Below are positions 48,196-57,245 of a stretch of DNA of 64,000 nt, piece by piece. The number at the start of each line of letters is the position of its first letter. Position 1 is the first letter of the stretch. The translations under genes were made by a program, and so were the position numbers. The stretch is from positions 2,944,501-3,008,500 of the forward strand of contig NZ_CP058350.1 of the NCBI RefSeq assembly GCF_005860795.2, read 5' to 3'. The DNA comes from Peteryoungia desertarenae. GTDB lineage: Bacteria; Pseudomonadota; Alphaproteobacteria; Rhizobiales; Rhizobiaceae. The notes below the pieces were generated by a model. That model was not told the origin of the DNA. It ran no database searches and worked only from the letters and a program-made list of their open reading frames with translations.

Positions 48196-48531
48196 ATGAG
48201 CGGCATAAACGAATTCATCGACAATGAAGTGAAGAGCAACGACGTCGTGCTGTTCATGAAGGGCAGCCCGCAATTCCCCCAGTGTGGCTTCTCCGGGCAA
48301 GTGGTTCAGATTCTCGATTATCTTGGTGTCGACTACAAGGGCATCAACGTACTGTCTGACATGGAAATCCGCGAGGGAATCAAGCAGTATTCCAACTGGC
48401 CGACCATTCCGCAGCTCTACATCAAGGGCGAGTTCGTCGGCGGTTGTGACATCGTCCGCGAAATGTTCCAGGCCGGAGAACTTCAGAAGCATTTCGAGGA
48501 CCAGGGCATCGCGGTTCGCGGCGCTGCCTGA
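48196..48531 (+). CDS. grxD: Monothiol CGFS glutaredoxin (Grx4/GrxD)
   Basis: The 111-residue protein has the C-G-F-S active site with C30, the W-P-T-I-P-Q-L-Y-I and G-G-C-D-I motifs for glutathione binding. These proteins hold a [2Fe-2S] cluster as a dimer or with BolA and deliver it to targets. AAAGGAAG precedes the ATG at 48196. It links functionally to the suf operon in this window and to the bolA-family gene upstream. Confidence 0.95.
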   Translation: MSGINEFIDNEVKSNDVVLFMKGSPQFPQCGFSGQVVQILDYLGVDYKGINVLSDMEIREGIKQYSNWPTIPQLYIKGEFVGGCDIVREMFQAGELQKHFEDQGIAVRGAA

Positions 48532-48619
48532 TCAGGACACCCGCCGGCATACCTGAACGCGAGTGCGACCAAGGCGCTGCAGCCCGCGGCGCCTTGCTTC
48601 CGTTTTTGAGGACATTTTC

Positions 48620-49867
48620 ATGTCAGATTCATTAGAGCCGGCACCAAGAATACTGGGTGCCATGGGGCGGGCAGAATTCATTGCGATGATGGCTTTTCTG
48701 ATGGCGTTAAACGCCCTCGCAATCGACATCATGTTGCCGGGACTGCAGGAAATCGGCGCATCGCTGAATGTCGACAACGAGAATCACAGGCAGTATGTGG
48801 TCTCGGCATACCTGATCGGCTTCGGTGTCGCGCAACTCTTCTATGGTCCAATAGCCGACCGCTTCGGCCGTAGGATGCCGATGCTCATCGGACTTTTGAT
48901 CTACATTGTTTCGTCACTGGCAGTCGTTCTCGTCCCAAGTTTCGAAATGCTTCTTGTCCTGAGATTCGTGCAGGGCATCGGCTCTGCTGCAACGCGCGTC
49001 ATCACCGTCTCGGTCGTCCGTGATGTCTATGGTGGTCGTCGCATGGCAGAAGTGATGTCGTTGATCATGATGGTATTCATGGTCATACCAGTGGTCGCAC
49101 CCGGAACCGGCCAGATCATCATGCTCTTCGGGCACTGGCACTGGATCTTTGTCTTCATGGCCGCCACTGCCGCCATTGTGGCCGTGTGGATGTATATTCG
49201 CCTACCCGAAACACTGTCCAAGCAGGATATACGCCCCTTTACGGCCGGGGCCATCCTGGAAGGTTTCCGGATCGTGCTGACGGATCGGATCGCCCTTTGC
49301 TATACCATTGCCAGCACCTTCATCTTCGGCGCCCTGTTTGGCTTCATCAACTCGGCCCAGCAGGTTTATGTCGGCATCTATCAGTTGGGGGTCTGGTTTC
49401 CGGTGGCCTTCGCAGCGGTGGCGCTTTTCATGGCGCTCTCGTCCTTCGTGAATGCGAGACTGGTCGGTCGCTTCGGTATGCGAAAACTGTCCCATGCATC
49501 CCTGCTCGGCTTCATCGCCATCAATCTTGTATGGTTTGTGGCCCAGGTGGTGGGCCCTCAGCCGATGCCGTTCCTTCTGTTCATCACCTTCTTTTCTTTA
49601 GCCATGTTCCAGTTTGGCTGGATTGGCTCGAATTTCAATGCACTGGCCATGGAGCCTCTGGGGCACGTTGCAGGCACAGCCTCGGCAGTTCTCGGTTTCA
49701 TGGGCACAGTTGGCGGGTCCATCATTGGCGCTGTCATCGGCCAGGCCTATGACGGCACAGCCCTGCCAATGGTCGCAGGATACTTCGTCGTGTCCTTGAT
49801 TGGTCTCATCTTCGTGCTGATCGCTGAGAAGGGGCGGCTTTTCCAGGCACAGAACCAACCGCTGTAA
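48620..49867 (+). CDS. Bcr/CflA-family multidrug MFS exporter
   Basis: The 415-residue protein has 12 predicted transmembrane helices. It shows the drug:H+ antiporter features of the Bcr/CflA group: A-I-D-I-M-L-P-G-L near the N-terminus, G-P-I-A-D-R-F-G-R-R (motif A, about residues 75-84) and the R-F-V-Q-G-I-G-S-A motif B. Substrates may include bicyclomycin or sulfonamide-like drugs, not certain. GAGGA lies before the ATG. Confidence 0.92.
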   Translation: MSDSLEPAPRILGAMGRAEFIAMMAFLMALNALAIDIMLPGLQEIGASLNVDNENHRQYVVSAYLIGFGVAQLFYGPIADRFGRRMPMLIGLLIYIVSSLAVVLVPSFEMLLVLRFVQGIGSAATRVITVSVVRDVYGGRRMAEVMSLIMMVFMVIPVVAPGTGQIIMLFGHWHWIFVFMAATAAIVAVWMYIRLPETLSKQDIRPFTAGAILEGFRIVLTDRIALCYTIASTFIFGALFGFINSAQQVYVGIYQLGVWFPVAFAAVALFMALSSFVNARLVGRFGMRKLSHASLLGFIAINLVWFVAQVVGPQPMPFLLFITFFSLAMFQFGWIGSNFNALAMEPLGHVAGTASAVLGFMGTVGGSIIGAVIGQAYDGTALPMVAGYFVVSLIGLIFVLIAEKGRLFQAQNQPL

Positions 49868-49881
49868 CCCTCCAACAACAA

Positions 49882-49910
49882 GGAGGAGGGGCAAGCACTA
49901 TCCCTCCTCC
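49882..49910. terminator. Bidirectional hairpin between convergent genes
   Basis: GGAGGAGGG and CCCTCCTCC form a perfect 9-bp stem with an 11-nt loop between the MFS gene and the convergent phosphatase gene. T-runs are weak on both strands. Confidence 0.45.
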
Positions 49911-49918
49911 GGAAGGTA

Positions 49919-50743
49919 TCAGACAGTAAATATCTTCTGTCGGAGTTCGTTCCAGGCATCAGAGTCTGCAGCGAGAATGAGACCACCTTCGTTATGATGT
50001 GGCTTATAGGGGGAGCCATCAAAGCGTGCGGCATAGCCCCCGGCCTCCTCGACCATCAGAGTGCCCGCCAGATGATCCCATGGCATCAGCTTGGCATACA
50101 TGGCGAAATCGACGTGCCCCTGGCAAAGAAGGCGGTACTCATGGGCAGAACAACGATAGCTGGTAAACAGGCGCACATCTGCCAGATTGTTCAGGAGCCG
50201 CCGACGCGTCTCCAGCTCGAAATAGCCTGTGTTTGCGATACCGATCATCTCGGACAGGGGTCGTGAGGGTCTGAGGAACATGCGCTCCTGCGAACCGTCC
50301 GGCTTGCAATACCAGGCCCCACTTCCTTTCTCGGCAATCGCCCAGTCATTGCCGATCGGATCATAGATGAGACCGGCGACCGTCTCTCCATCCTTGACCA
50401 CGCTTAGCATGACACCGAACAGCGCCAGGCCGGAGGCAAAATTGAAGGTGCCGTCGATAGGGTCGACAACGACCGCGAGGGCAGCACCATCAAGCTTCGA
50501 AAGCAGATCTGGATCGGCCGCAACAGCTTCTTCACCGATGAAGACGGCGTCAGGCATCAGCGTCTCGATTTCCCGGCGGATCAGACGTTCGGCGGCCTCG
50601 TCCGCCTCCGTGACGAGATCAATGGCCTCCGTTTTGATCCGTACGTCATCATTTCCAAGATTGCGAAAACGCGGGAGGATTTCCGCGATTGCCGCCTCCT
50701 GAAGAAGGTTGGCCAGCGCAGAAATGTCGATTGTCGAGGTCAT
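49919..50743 (-). CDS. Inositol monophosphatase family protein
   Basis: A 274-residue Mg2+-dependent phosphatase with the family metal sites: E71-E72 in G-E-E-A, D94-P-I-D-G-T99, and W-D-H-L-A-G near the C-terminus. The substrate may be an inositol phosphate, a sugar phosphate or 3'-phosphoadenosine 5'-phosphate; the sequence does not decide. The ATG at 50743 has GGAG 7 bases upstream. Confidence 0.92.
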   Translation of the reverse strand: MTSTIDISALANLLQEAAIAEILPRFRNLGNDDVRIKTEAIDLVTEADEAAERLIRREIETLMPDAVFIGEEAVAADPDLLSKLDGAALAVVVDPIDGTFNFASGLALFGVMLSVVKDGETVAGLIYDPIGNDWAIAEKGSGAWYCKPDGSQERMFLRPSRPLSEMIGIANTGYFELETRRRLLNNLADVRLFTSYRCSAHEYRLLCQGHVDFAMYAKLMPWDHLAGTLMVEEAGGYAARFDGSPYKPHHNEGGLILAADSDAWNELRQKIFTV

Positions 50744-50933
50744 GAGAGTCTCCAAGGGGATGGGAGGCGTCGATCCACAGGTCTACAGTCATCAGACTGA
50801 TGATTTTTGTCGCAACCGTATTGGCGGATAACCCGCTCGATGTACAGGCCAAGACCGGAAGACTTGTATTGTCTGAAACGCTAAAAGATGCATGATCCGA
50901 CGGGCAATCACTTGAACAAGGTCATACCGGCAC

Positions 50934-51542
50934 ATGATATCCCGGCGTTTTTTCGTCTCCGGCGCAACAAGCGTGGTCCTGGCAGCAGCCCTCTCTCCAA
51001 GCTCCGTGAATGCGAAAACGCCCAATGGACAGGTTTTCCTGATCCGTGGATTTGCAAACATATTTTCCACCGGCCTGGATACACTTGGCAAGGAGCTGAA
51101 GGCGCTCGGTATCAGGGCAGAAGTATTGCCTCTGCAGGAGAGAAACCGCTTCGCGAAGCGTATCGCTGACAGCTACCGACAATCGCGCCAGGGCAGACCG
51201 ATCATCCTGATTGGTCACTCCCTGGGCGCGGATGAAACCTATGCAGTGGCCCGTGAATTGCAGAAATCGAAGATCCCTGTTGCGCTGGTTGTCAGTTTCG
51301 ACCCGACAGGCAAGGGCCCCGTTCCGGGCAATGTGAAGCACGCAATCAACTTCTATACCGGCGGCGAAGCAATCTGGTCACCGGTCACGCCGGCAGCCGA
51401 GTTCAAGGGCAAGCTACAGAATGTGAACTTGCGCACCGGAGAGGATGCCATTCAGGGCGTCGGTCACTTCAACGTCGAAAAGAACAAGCATCTGCACGAC
51501 CGGACCATCCGCGAAATCAAGTCCGTCCTGCGTATCCGATAG
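50934..51542 (+). CDS. Tat-exported alpha/beta hydrolase-like protein
   Basis: The 202-residue product has a twin-arginine-type signal peptide (S-R-R-F-F-V, hydrophobic to about residue 27) and a small alpha/beta-hydrolase domain with nucleophile S96 in G-H-S-L-G, D123 in S-F-D-P-T and H178 in G-V-G-H-F. It could be a periplasmic esterase or lipase. The ATG at 50934 has no strong Shine-Dalgarno sequence. Confidence 0.8.
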   Translation: MISRRFFVSGATSVVLAAALSPSSVNAKTPNGQVFLIRGFANIFSTGLDTLGKELKALGIRAEVLPLQERNRFAKRIADSYRQSRQGRPIILIGHSLGADETYAVARELQKSKIPVALVVSFDPTGKGPVPGNVKHAINFYTGGEAIWSPVTPAAEFKGKLQNVNLRTGEDAIQGVGHFNVEKNKHLHDRTIREIKSVLRIR

Positions 51543-51552
51543 AATCGAATGC

Positions 51553-52134
51553 TCAATAGACCCCAGGGACCAACCTTTTCGTCCGCGCACAATAGTGCAC
51601 ATATTCCTGGCCGAAGGTTTCGTGCATCATCGCCTCTTCCCGCGCCTGCCTGACAATGTAGAGCAGGGACACGCTCACCAGTCCTGCAAGCCCGGCGATC
51701 CAGTTGGGTATGAGAAGGAGTTGCATGAGCCCCCACAGGAAGAACGAGGCGTACATCGGGTGCCGGACATGCGCATAGACCCCTCCCGTCACCAGCCGAT
51801 GATCTTCGCGAATCTCAAGGCTGACGGACCAGTTACGGCCCAAGTCCTTGTGACTGCGGCGGAAGAGCCAGAGGAAAGCAATGCCTGTCACCAGCCCTGC
51901 AACAATCAGAACAAGTGGCTGGCCTCGATCTCCAAGATACCCCAGCACATCAAGTCGCCAGAGCAGCGGCACAACGAAAAGCCCAAGAAAACAGAGAATC
52001 AGCAGCGAGATATCCAGCGGGGTCCGGTTATCGACCTTGGTCTTCTGCTTTCGTGCTCGGCGCATGGCAGGATAGCGCATCGCAACCCAGCCAAGCACAA
52101 TTACAAGCCAGATGCAGAAAGACGCAGTGATCAT
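51553..52134 (-). CDS. ICMT/PEMT-like membrane methyltransferase
   Basis: A 193-residue protein with about five transmembrane helices and the C-terminal S-adenosylmethionine-binding signature of isoprenylcysteine carboxyl methyltransferases and phospholipid methyltransferases: G-V-Y-A-H-V-R-H-P-M-Y, then E-E-A-M-M-H-E-T-F-G and Y-x-x-R-T-K-R-L-V-P. Bacterial members methylate small lipids or phenolics, mostly unknown. Its ATG overlaps the stop of the preceding hydrolase (TGATG), so the two are a coupled pair. Confidence 0.87.
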   Translation of the reverse strand: MITASFCIWLVIVLGWVAMRYPAMRRARKQKTKVDNRTPLDISLLILCFLGLFVVPLLWRLDVLGYLGDRGQPLVLIVAGLVTGIAFLWLFRRSHKDLGRNWSVSLEIREDHRLVTGGVYAHVRHPMYASFFLWGLMQLLLIPNWIAGLAGLVSVSLLYIVRQAREEAMMHETFGQEYVHYCARTKRLVPGVY

Positions 52135-53339
52135 CAAGCTACCTCACGCGAAATGGTGATCTGCCCGGACTCACCGCCGTTGGGATCGACAGTCACATCC
52201 TGCAATCGCTGAGGACCGCAGCAGATCATGAAGAAATCATAGAAATAGGGTCGGCTGTTTGCCGAAATGAACTGGTAGTGCACGCGAAAGAAGTTTCGCT
52301 TGATCCGCCGATAGGCGTCGGGCTCCAGCATATGCTTGAAGCGGACTTGGAACTGCCTCGGGAACGAATCTTTACGCTGATGCTCCAGTCCGGCGGCGGC
52401 ATAGGGATCGCATTTGTAGAAATTGATGATGTCCGTCAGCGCCTGAAACTCGGTCCAGCGAATGCCGGCATGGGCAGGCAAGGTCTGCAGCCTCTCGCGG
52501 GCGCGAACGGCTGCGGGATGCAGCGCCACCTTCAACGACGTGGACCCGACCGTCAACAGTTCGAAATCGACGTGACGGTCAGCCTGGCGGAGCCGTTCCG
52601 TGAGCAGATAGGCCAGATCCAGGATCAGAGCACCTCCTGTGGAATGACCAACAAGCAGAACCTCGTCATACGGGCGACCGGCAAGCCGCTCACTGATGAC
52701 TTCGGCCCATAGGTCAAGGCGTGCGTCCATGTCCTGCCGGCGGCAATGGAGATGTTCACGGCTGAACGACCAGAGATCCATCAGATGAAAGAGGAAGTAA
52801 CGACGGGAAAAGAAGCGCGCCGACATCACAACCACCGCCACTCCGACAGCCGCAGGCATAATCCAGCCACCCGGAGGATCAAACGCTCCAACGAGGCGAA
52901 AGGCGACCGTCCCAAGCCAGACAAGCGCGAGAAGCGTCAGCATTGGGTAGAGGAAATAAAGAGCGAAACGCCAATTGGCGGCAAAAAAGCGAAGCATCGT
53001 CCCGCTGAAGACATAGTCGCCAAACGCCAGGACGTAGGCGACAAGCCGCTGGTGAAGAGACCGCGCACCATCTTTTTTCACGATATCGTCGAAGGAAAGG
53101 AAGGAGAGTTCGCTTACGCATCCACTCCGCTTATCATCGAAATGGATGAAAGCGGTTGCGATATGCGCATTGGTATCGTGGTGCGGCTCTCCCATCTGCG
53201 CATCGACATTCCAACAAGTCCTGAACCGTGCAAGTTCCCGCACGATCCTTCGGAAGAACCCGGACGCATCGTTACGTTCGTAACCGCCGATCAGGAATAC
53301 CGCCCGGCTACGCACGGCAGGCTGTGATATCCCGCTCAT
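52134..53339 (-). CDS. Membrane-inserted serine-hydrolase-like protein (copy B)
   Basis: The 401-residue paralog of the protein at 46571-47737. It shares the domain order: an N-terminal strand A-V-F-L-I-G-G-Y-E, two transmembrane segments (about 122-148 and 158-175), the elbow G-H-S-T-G with S233, W-T-E-F-Q-A-L-T-D, Y-K-C-D, F-K-H-M-L and a basic K-R-N-F-F-R-V-H-Y-Q segment. The ATG at 53339 has GGGAG upstream and gives the same N-terminal length as the paralog. It is coupled to a methyltransferase gene. Confidence 0.82.
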   Translation of the reverse strand: MSGISQPAVRSRAVFLIGGYERNDASGFFRRIVRELARFRTCWNVDAQMGEPHHDTNAHIATAFIHFDDKRSGCVSELSFLSFDDIVKKDGARSLHQRLVAYVLAFGDYVFSGTMLRFFAANWRFALYFLYPMLTLLALVWLGTVAFRLVGAFDPPGGWIMPAAVGVAVVVMSARFFSRRYFLFHLMDLWSFSREHLHCRRQDMDARLDLWAEVISERLAGRPYDEVLLVGHSTGGALILDLAYLLTERLRQADRHVDFELLTVGSTSLKVALHPAAVRARERLQTLPAHAGIRWTEFQALTDIINFYKCDPYAAAGLEHQRKDSFPRQFQVRFKHMLEPDAYRRIKRNFFRVHYQFISANSRPYFYDFFMICCGPQRLQDVTVDPNGGESGQITISREVA

Positions 53340-53486
53340 ATAAACTCCCAGTGTCACGCCCGACGACGTCTCGTCACCGACCATTTCGCCCCCGCGCGTT
53401 GCAGTCTTGCGCGATCTGAAATCGTGCGTCCAGCACGAAGGGGTAACGAGCTGTAAAACAGGAGGTTTTCCAGAGGAATCTAAATT

Positions 53487-54404
53487 TTATGGCGATGATG
53501 GACCTTCGTTGCGGGTGCTGATGCCTGAGCCTTGCGAGGTCAGGTCTGTGAAATTGAAAAGCTTGGGGTCCAGGAGATGGGACGGATCAACATGGCCCAA
53601 TGCGCGAAGCATGGCGTCCTTGCGACCCGGCATTTTCGCCTCAATGCCCGCCAACATTTCCTTCATCGCATTGCGTTGAAGCCCGTCCTGGGAACCGCAG
53701 AGATCGCAAGGGATAATCGGGAAGGCCATGGCCTGAGCGAAGCGGGCCATATCCTCCTCCGCCACATAGGCAAGCGGACGAAGAACCAGCAGATCCTTGT
53801 CGTCATTCAACAGCTTCGGCGGCATGGCTGACAGGCGTCCGCCATGGAAGAAGTTCATGAAGAAGGTTTCAAGGATATCTTCGCGGTGATGACCGAGCAC
53901 CAGTGCATCGCAACCTTCCTCCCGCGCGATCCGGTAGAGATTGCCGCGCCTCAGCCGCGAGCAGAGCGAGCAATAGGTTGCGCCTGTCGGCACCTTCTCC
54001 TTCACGATCGAATAGGTGTCGCGATACTCGATCCTGTGCTTGACGCCAATCGACGCCAGATAATCCGGCAGGACGTGCTTCGGGAAGTTCGGCTGCCCCT
54101 GGTCAAGATTGCAGGCAATCAGCTCGACCGGCAGCAGACCACGCCATTGAAGGTCGAGAAGGATCGCCAACAGGCCATAACTGTCCTTGCCTCCGGAAAC
54201 CCCTATCAGCCAACGCTTCTGACCCTTCAGCATGTCGAAGTCTGTCATGGCCTGCCGAACCTGCCGGATCAGCCGCTTGCGCAGCTTGTTGAAGCTGACG
54301 GATTGCGGCGCATCACGATAGACTGTCGGCATGCTGGTTGCATCCAGCGACTCAATGCCGTCCGCATCGGTCTCCATGGCAGGGATCGGCGTCAAAAGGT
54401 TCAT
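53487..54404 (-). CDS. ttcA: tRNA 2-thiocytidine biosynthesis protein TtcA
   Basis: TtcA is the Fe-S-dependent ATP pyrophosphatase that thiolates cytidine 32 of certain tRNAs. The 305-residue protein has the PP-loop S-G-G-K-D-S at residues 70-75, the cluster ligands C145-x-x-C148, and C233-x-x-C236 followed by G-S-Q. Its cluster and sulfur needs connect it to the suf operon and cysteine desulfurase in this window. The ATG follows TGGAG by 8 bases. Confidence 0.95.
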   Translation of the reverse strand: MNLLTPIPAMETDADGIESLDATSMPTVYRDAPQSVSFNKLRKRLIRQVRQAMTDFDMLKGQKRWLIGVSGGKDSYGLLAILLDLQWRGLLPVELIACNLDQGQPNFPKHVLPDYLASIGVKHRIEYRDTYSIVKEKVPTGATYCSLCSRLRRGNLYRIAREEGCDALVLGHHREDILETFFMNFFHGGRLSAMPPKLLNDDKDLLVLRPLAYVAEEDMARFAQAMAFPIIPCDLCGSQDGLQRNAMKEMLAGIEAKMPGRKDAMLRALGHVDPSHLLDPKLFNFTDLTSQGSGISTRNEGPSSP

Positions 54405-54476
54405 TTAGGGCTCCAAAACAAGCGGATTGGTGTGGGAATGCCCGGTTCTTGGATACAGATCAAGTCTGCATCTGCC

Positions 54477-55403
54477 TCATGCGCCGAAGACAGACCAGCC
54501 AGTGCGCGTCGCCAGCATTTCAAGCGCCACCGAACCCAGCGCCGAATTGCCGACCTTGTTCAAGCCGGGTGACCAGACGGCAACGGATGCCTTGCCGGGT
54601 GCAATCGCCAGAATCCCGCCGCCGACGCCCGATTTGCCCGGAAGACCGACATGGAAAGCAAAATCACCCGATCCGTCATAGTGTCCGCAAGTGAGCATCA
54701 GTGCGTTGATGCGTCTTGCGCGCTTCGCAGACACGACGGAGTAACCGCTGATCGGGTCACGCCCCTGCGCGGCCAGAAAGAGGCCAGCCCTTGAAAGCTG
54801 GACACAATTGATCGCCAGAGCACACTGGTGGAAATAGACACCGAGGACATGATCGACGTCGTGATGAAGGTTGCCGAACGACCGCATGAAATTGGCCAGC
54901 GCCTGATTTCGGAACCCTGTCTCCGTCTCTGACTTGGCCACAGATCGGTCAATGAGCAGGCTGTCGTCATCGGCAAGCGAGCGCATGAACCGCATATACT
55001 CGCCAATCGCTTCCTTGGGCTTGTAGCTCGCCAGGACCTGATCGCAAACAACGATCGCCCCCGCATTGATGAAGGGGTTTCGCGGAATGCCGTGTTCGTG
55101 CTCGAGCTGAACGATGGAGTTGAAGGCGGACCCCGATGGCTCTCGACCAACCCGCTTCCACAGTGCTTCTCCGGCAGTGCCAAGAGCAAGCGTCAGCATG
55201 AAAACCTTGGAAATACTCTGGATGGAAAACGGCGTGGTCGCATCGCCGGCCGTGAAAACCCGCCCATCGACGGTGGTAATGGCAATGCCGAACTGCTTCG
55301 GATCGACCTTGGCAAGCTCCGGAATGTAATCGGCAACCTTGCCTTCACCGCGTCGCTCGGCGAGTTTTGCCGCGATATCATCAACGACTGCCTGCAGATC
55401 CAT
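54477..55403 (-). CDS. glsA: Glutaminase
   Basis: A 308-residue serine-dependent glutaminase that hydrolyses glutamine to glutamate and ammonia. The beta-lactamase-fold nucleophile motif S63-I-S-K66 is present, with the Y-x-x-x family blocks N-P-F-I-N-A-G-A and the C-terminal [15 protein letters not shown] precedes the ATG at 55403; the longer frame overlaps the rpsD terminator. Confidence 0.94.
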   Translation of the reverse strand: MDLQAVVDDIAAKLAERRGEGKVADYIPELAKVDPKQFGIAITTVDGRVFTAGDATTPFSIQSISKVFMLTLALGTAGEALWKRVGREPSGSAFNSIVQLEHEHGIPRNPFINAGAIVVCDQVLASYKPKEAIGEYMRFMRSLADDDSLLIDRSVAKSETETGFRNQALANFMRSFGNLHHDVDHVLGVYFHQCALAINCVQLSRAGLFLAAQGRDPISGYSVVSAKRARRINALMLTCGHYDGSGDFAFHVGLPGKSGVGGGILAIAPGKASVAVWSPGLNKVGNSALGSVALEMLATRTGWSVFGA

Positions 55404-55423
55404 CTTGCGCACCTTACCCGACA

Positions 55424-55451
55424 CAAAAAAGCCGCCCACAAGGGGCGGCTT
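55424..55451 (-). terminator. Terminator of rpsD
   Basis: On the minus strand AAGCCGCCC pairs with GGGCGGCTT (9 bp) around a 5-nt loop, followed by a T-run, 23 bases after the rpsD stop. Confidence 0.93.
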
Positions 55452-55474
55452 TCGTAGATAACCGATGAGATCGA

Positions 55475-56092
55475 TTAACGCGAATAGAATTCGACGACGA
55501 GCTGCGGTTCCATGACAACTGCGTAAGGAACGTCAGACAGGCCAGGAACGCGAACGAAGGTGGCAACCATCTTGTTGTGGTCGACTTCGATGTAGTCCGG
55601 AACATCGCGCTCGGCGAGCTGAACCGATTCCAGAACCGAAACCAGCTGCTTCGACTTCTGACGAACTTCGATGACATCGCCGGCCTTGCAACGGTACGAA
55701 CCGATGTTGACCTTCACGCCGTTGACGGTGACGTGGCCATGGTTGACGAACTGACGGGCAGCAAAGACCGTCGGAACGAACTTGGCGCGATAGACGATGG
55801 CGTCCAGACGCGACTCGAGCAGACCGATCAGGTTTTCGCCGGTGTCGCCCTTGCGACGGTTGGCTTCGTCGTAGGTGGCGCGGAACTGCTTCTCGCGGAT
55901 ATCGCCGTAGTAGCCCTTCAGCTTCTGCTTGGCGCGCAGCTGAACGCCGAAGTCGGAAAGCTTGCCCTTGCGGCGCTGGCCGTGCTGGCCGGGGCCATAT
56001 TCGCGGCGGTTGACCGGGGACTTCGGACGGCCCCAGATGTTTTCGCCCATACGGCGATCGATTTTGTACTTGGAAGATGCGCGCTTGCTCAT
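55475..56092 (-). CDS. rpsD: 30S ribosomal protein S4
   Basis: S4 nucleates assembly of the 30S body. The 205-residue protein has the usual N-terminal segment with R-E-Y-G-P-G-Q-H-G and the S4 RNA-binding domain containing [12 protein letters not shown] and [13 protein letters not shown]. It stands alone here, outside the alpha operon, as is usual in rhizobia. GAAGGAA precedes the ATG. Confidence 0.97.
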   Translation of the reverse strand: MSKRASSKYKIDRRMGENIWGRPKSPVNRREYGPGQHGQRRKGKLSDFGVQLRAKQKLKGYYGDIREKQFRATYDEANRRKGDTGENLIGLLESRLDAIVYRAKFVPTVFAARQFVNHGHVTVNGVKVNIGSYRCKAGDVIEVRQKSKQLVSVLESVQLAERDVPDYIEVDHNKMVATFVRVPGLSDVPYAVVMEPQLVVEFYSR

Positions 56093-56406
56093 CCGTATTT
56101 CCTTCTCAACAGGTTACAGCGGTTTGTTACCAAGCCGCTTTAAGGAAACACGCCCTCCTCTTGACCCCGGCTTTTCGAGGCCCTGACAGGCTTCTCACGT
56201 CAGCGAACGGAGAAAACCACGGGACATGTCAAAACAAACACCGGGCATTTCGGCCCGGCGTTGCGGCGTCATTAGTCAGGCCGAGCGAAAAAGTCAATCG
56301 CGCTTGCGATGTTTCTGCCCAAAGCATGGAAGGAGAGAGCGCTACTGACACAAAGGCGGATCTGCGTTATGCGGTGGTCTCCTGACAAACGGACCAGTGT
56401 ATTCGC
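56093..56406. other. 314-base gap between divergent rpsD and carboxypeptidase genes
   Basis: The gap should hold both promoters. On the minus strand a TTGACA (56232-56227) could be an rpsD -35, with no clear -10. A CCGGGC/GCCCGG hairpin lies at 56241-56258. No reading frame with a binding site was found. Confidence 0.4.
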
Positions 56407-57225
56407 ATGACAAATCTCCTCCGGCTTCGCTTTGTGGCCTTCGTTCTTGCAGTTCTCTCTTTTCCTGCCGCAACACTCGCTGACAACACGCCGGTGCATG
56501 CACATATTCTTGTCGATGCAAGGACGGGGACGATCCTGGAGAGCAAGAATGCCGACGTGATCGGCTATCCGGCATCCCTGACCAAGATGATGACGCTTTA
56601 TCTGACGTTCGAAGCGTTGAGATACGGAAAGATCCAGTGGGACCAGCGTCTGGAGATTTCGGAGAACGCGAACAGCAAGGAACCCTACAAGTTTGCCGTG
56701 GGCGCAGGAAACAAGATCACGGTGCGCGAGGCCGTGATGGGCATGGTCGTTCTCTCCACCAATGATGCGGCAACTGCAATTGCAGAGCATCTTGCCGGTT
56801 CTGAGGCTGCCTTCGGGCGCTTGATGACGGCAAAGGCGCGAGAGCTTGGAATGAACAATACTGTCTTCACCAATCCATCAGGATTGCCGGATCCGGCTCA
56901 GGTGACCACGGCAATCGATATGGCGAGGCTCGGTCTCGCGCTCATTCGTGACTATCCGGAAGAATACAAGCTGTTTTCATCCCGCGGCATGACCTTCCGT
57001 GGCATGAAGTTCCGGGGTCACAATGGCTTCCTCGTCCGCTATCCCGGCGCAGACGGCATCAAGACAGGATACACCCGCGCCTCTGGCTATAACATCGTTA
57101 CATCGGCAACGGACGGCAGGCGTCGACTGGTTGGCGTCGTCATGGGCGCCAAGAGCGGCAATGCTCGCACCGAGGAAATGATCGCCCTCTTTGATCAACA
57201 TATGAATGCCCTGTCTGGCCAGTAA
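56407..57225 (+). CDS. D-alanyl-D-alanine carboxypeptidase (S11 family), short form
   Basis: The 272-residue protein trims the terminal D-Ala from peptidoglycan stem peptides in the periplasm. It has a signal peptide (cleavage near residue 25) and the three penicillin-binding motifs: S57-L-T-K60, S117-T-N119 and K219-T-G221. It stops soon after the catalytic domain, so it lacks the C-terminal beta domain and amphipathic membrane anchor of PBP5, and should be soluble or attached otherwise. Confidence 0.93.
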   Translation: MTNLLRLRFVAFVLAVLSFPAATLADNTPVHAHILVDARTGTILESKNADVIGYPASLTKMMTLYLTFEALRYGKIQWDQRLEISENANSKEPYKFAVGAGNKITVREAVMGMVVLSTNDAATAIAEHLAGSEAAFGRLMTAKARELGMNNTVFTNPSGLPDPAQVTTAIDMARLGLALIRDYPEEYKLFSSRGMTFRGMKFRGHNGFLVRYPGADGIKTGYTRASGYNIVTSATDGRRRLVGVVMGAKSGNARTEEMIALFDQHMNALSGQ

Positions 57226-57245
57226 AAAGAGTTCTGAAAGGCACC

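Noticed and set aside
46571..53384. The region between the two membrane hydrolases as a genomic island
   Set aside because: It contains core genes (grxD, an inositol-phosphatase family gene), no integrase, tRNA or attachment-site repeat, so island status is not supported; only the bolA-grxD insert stands out.
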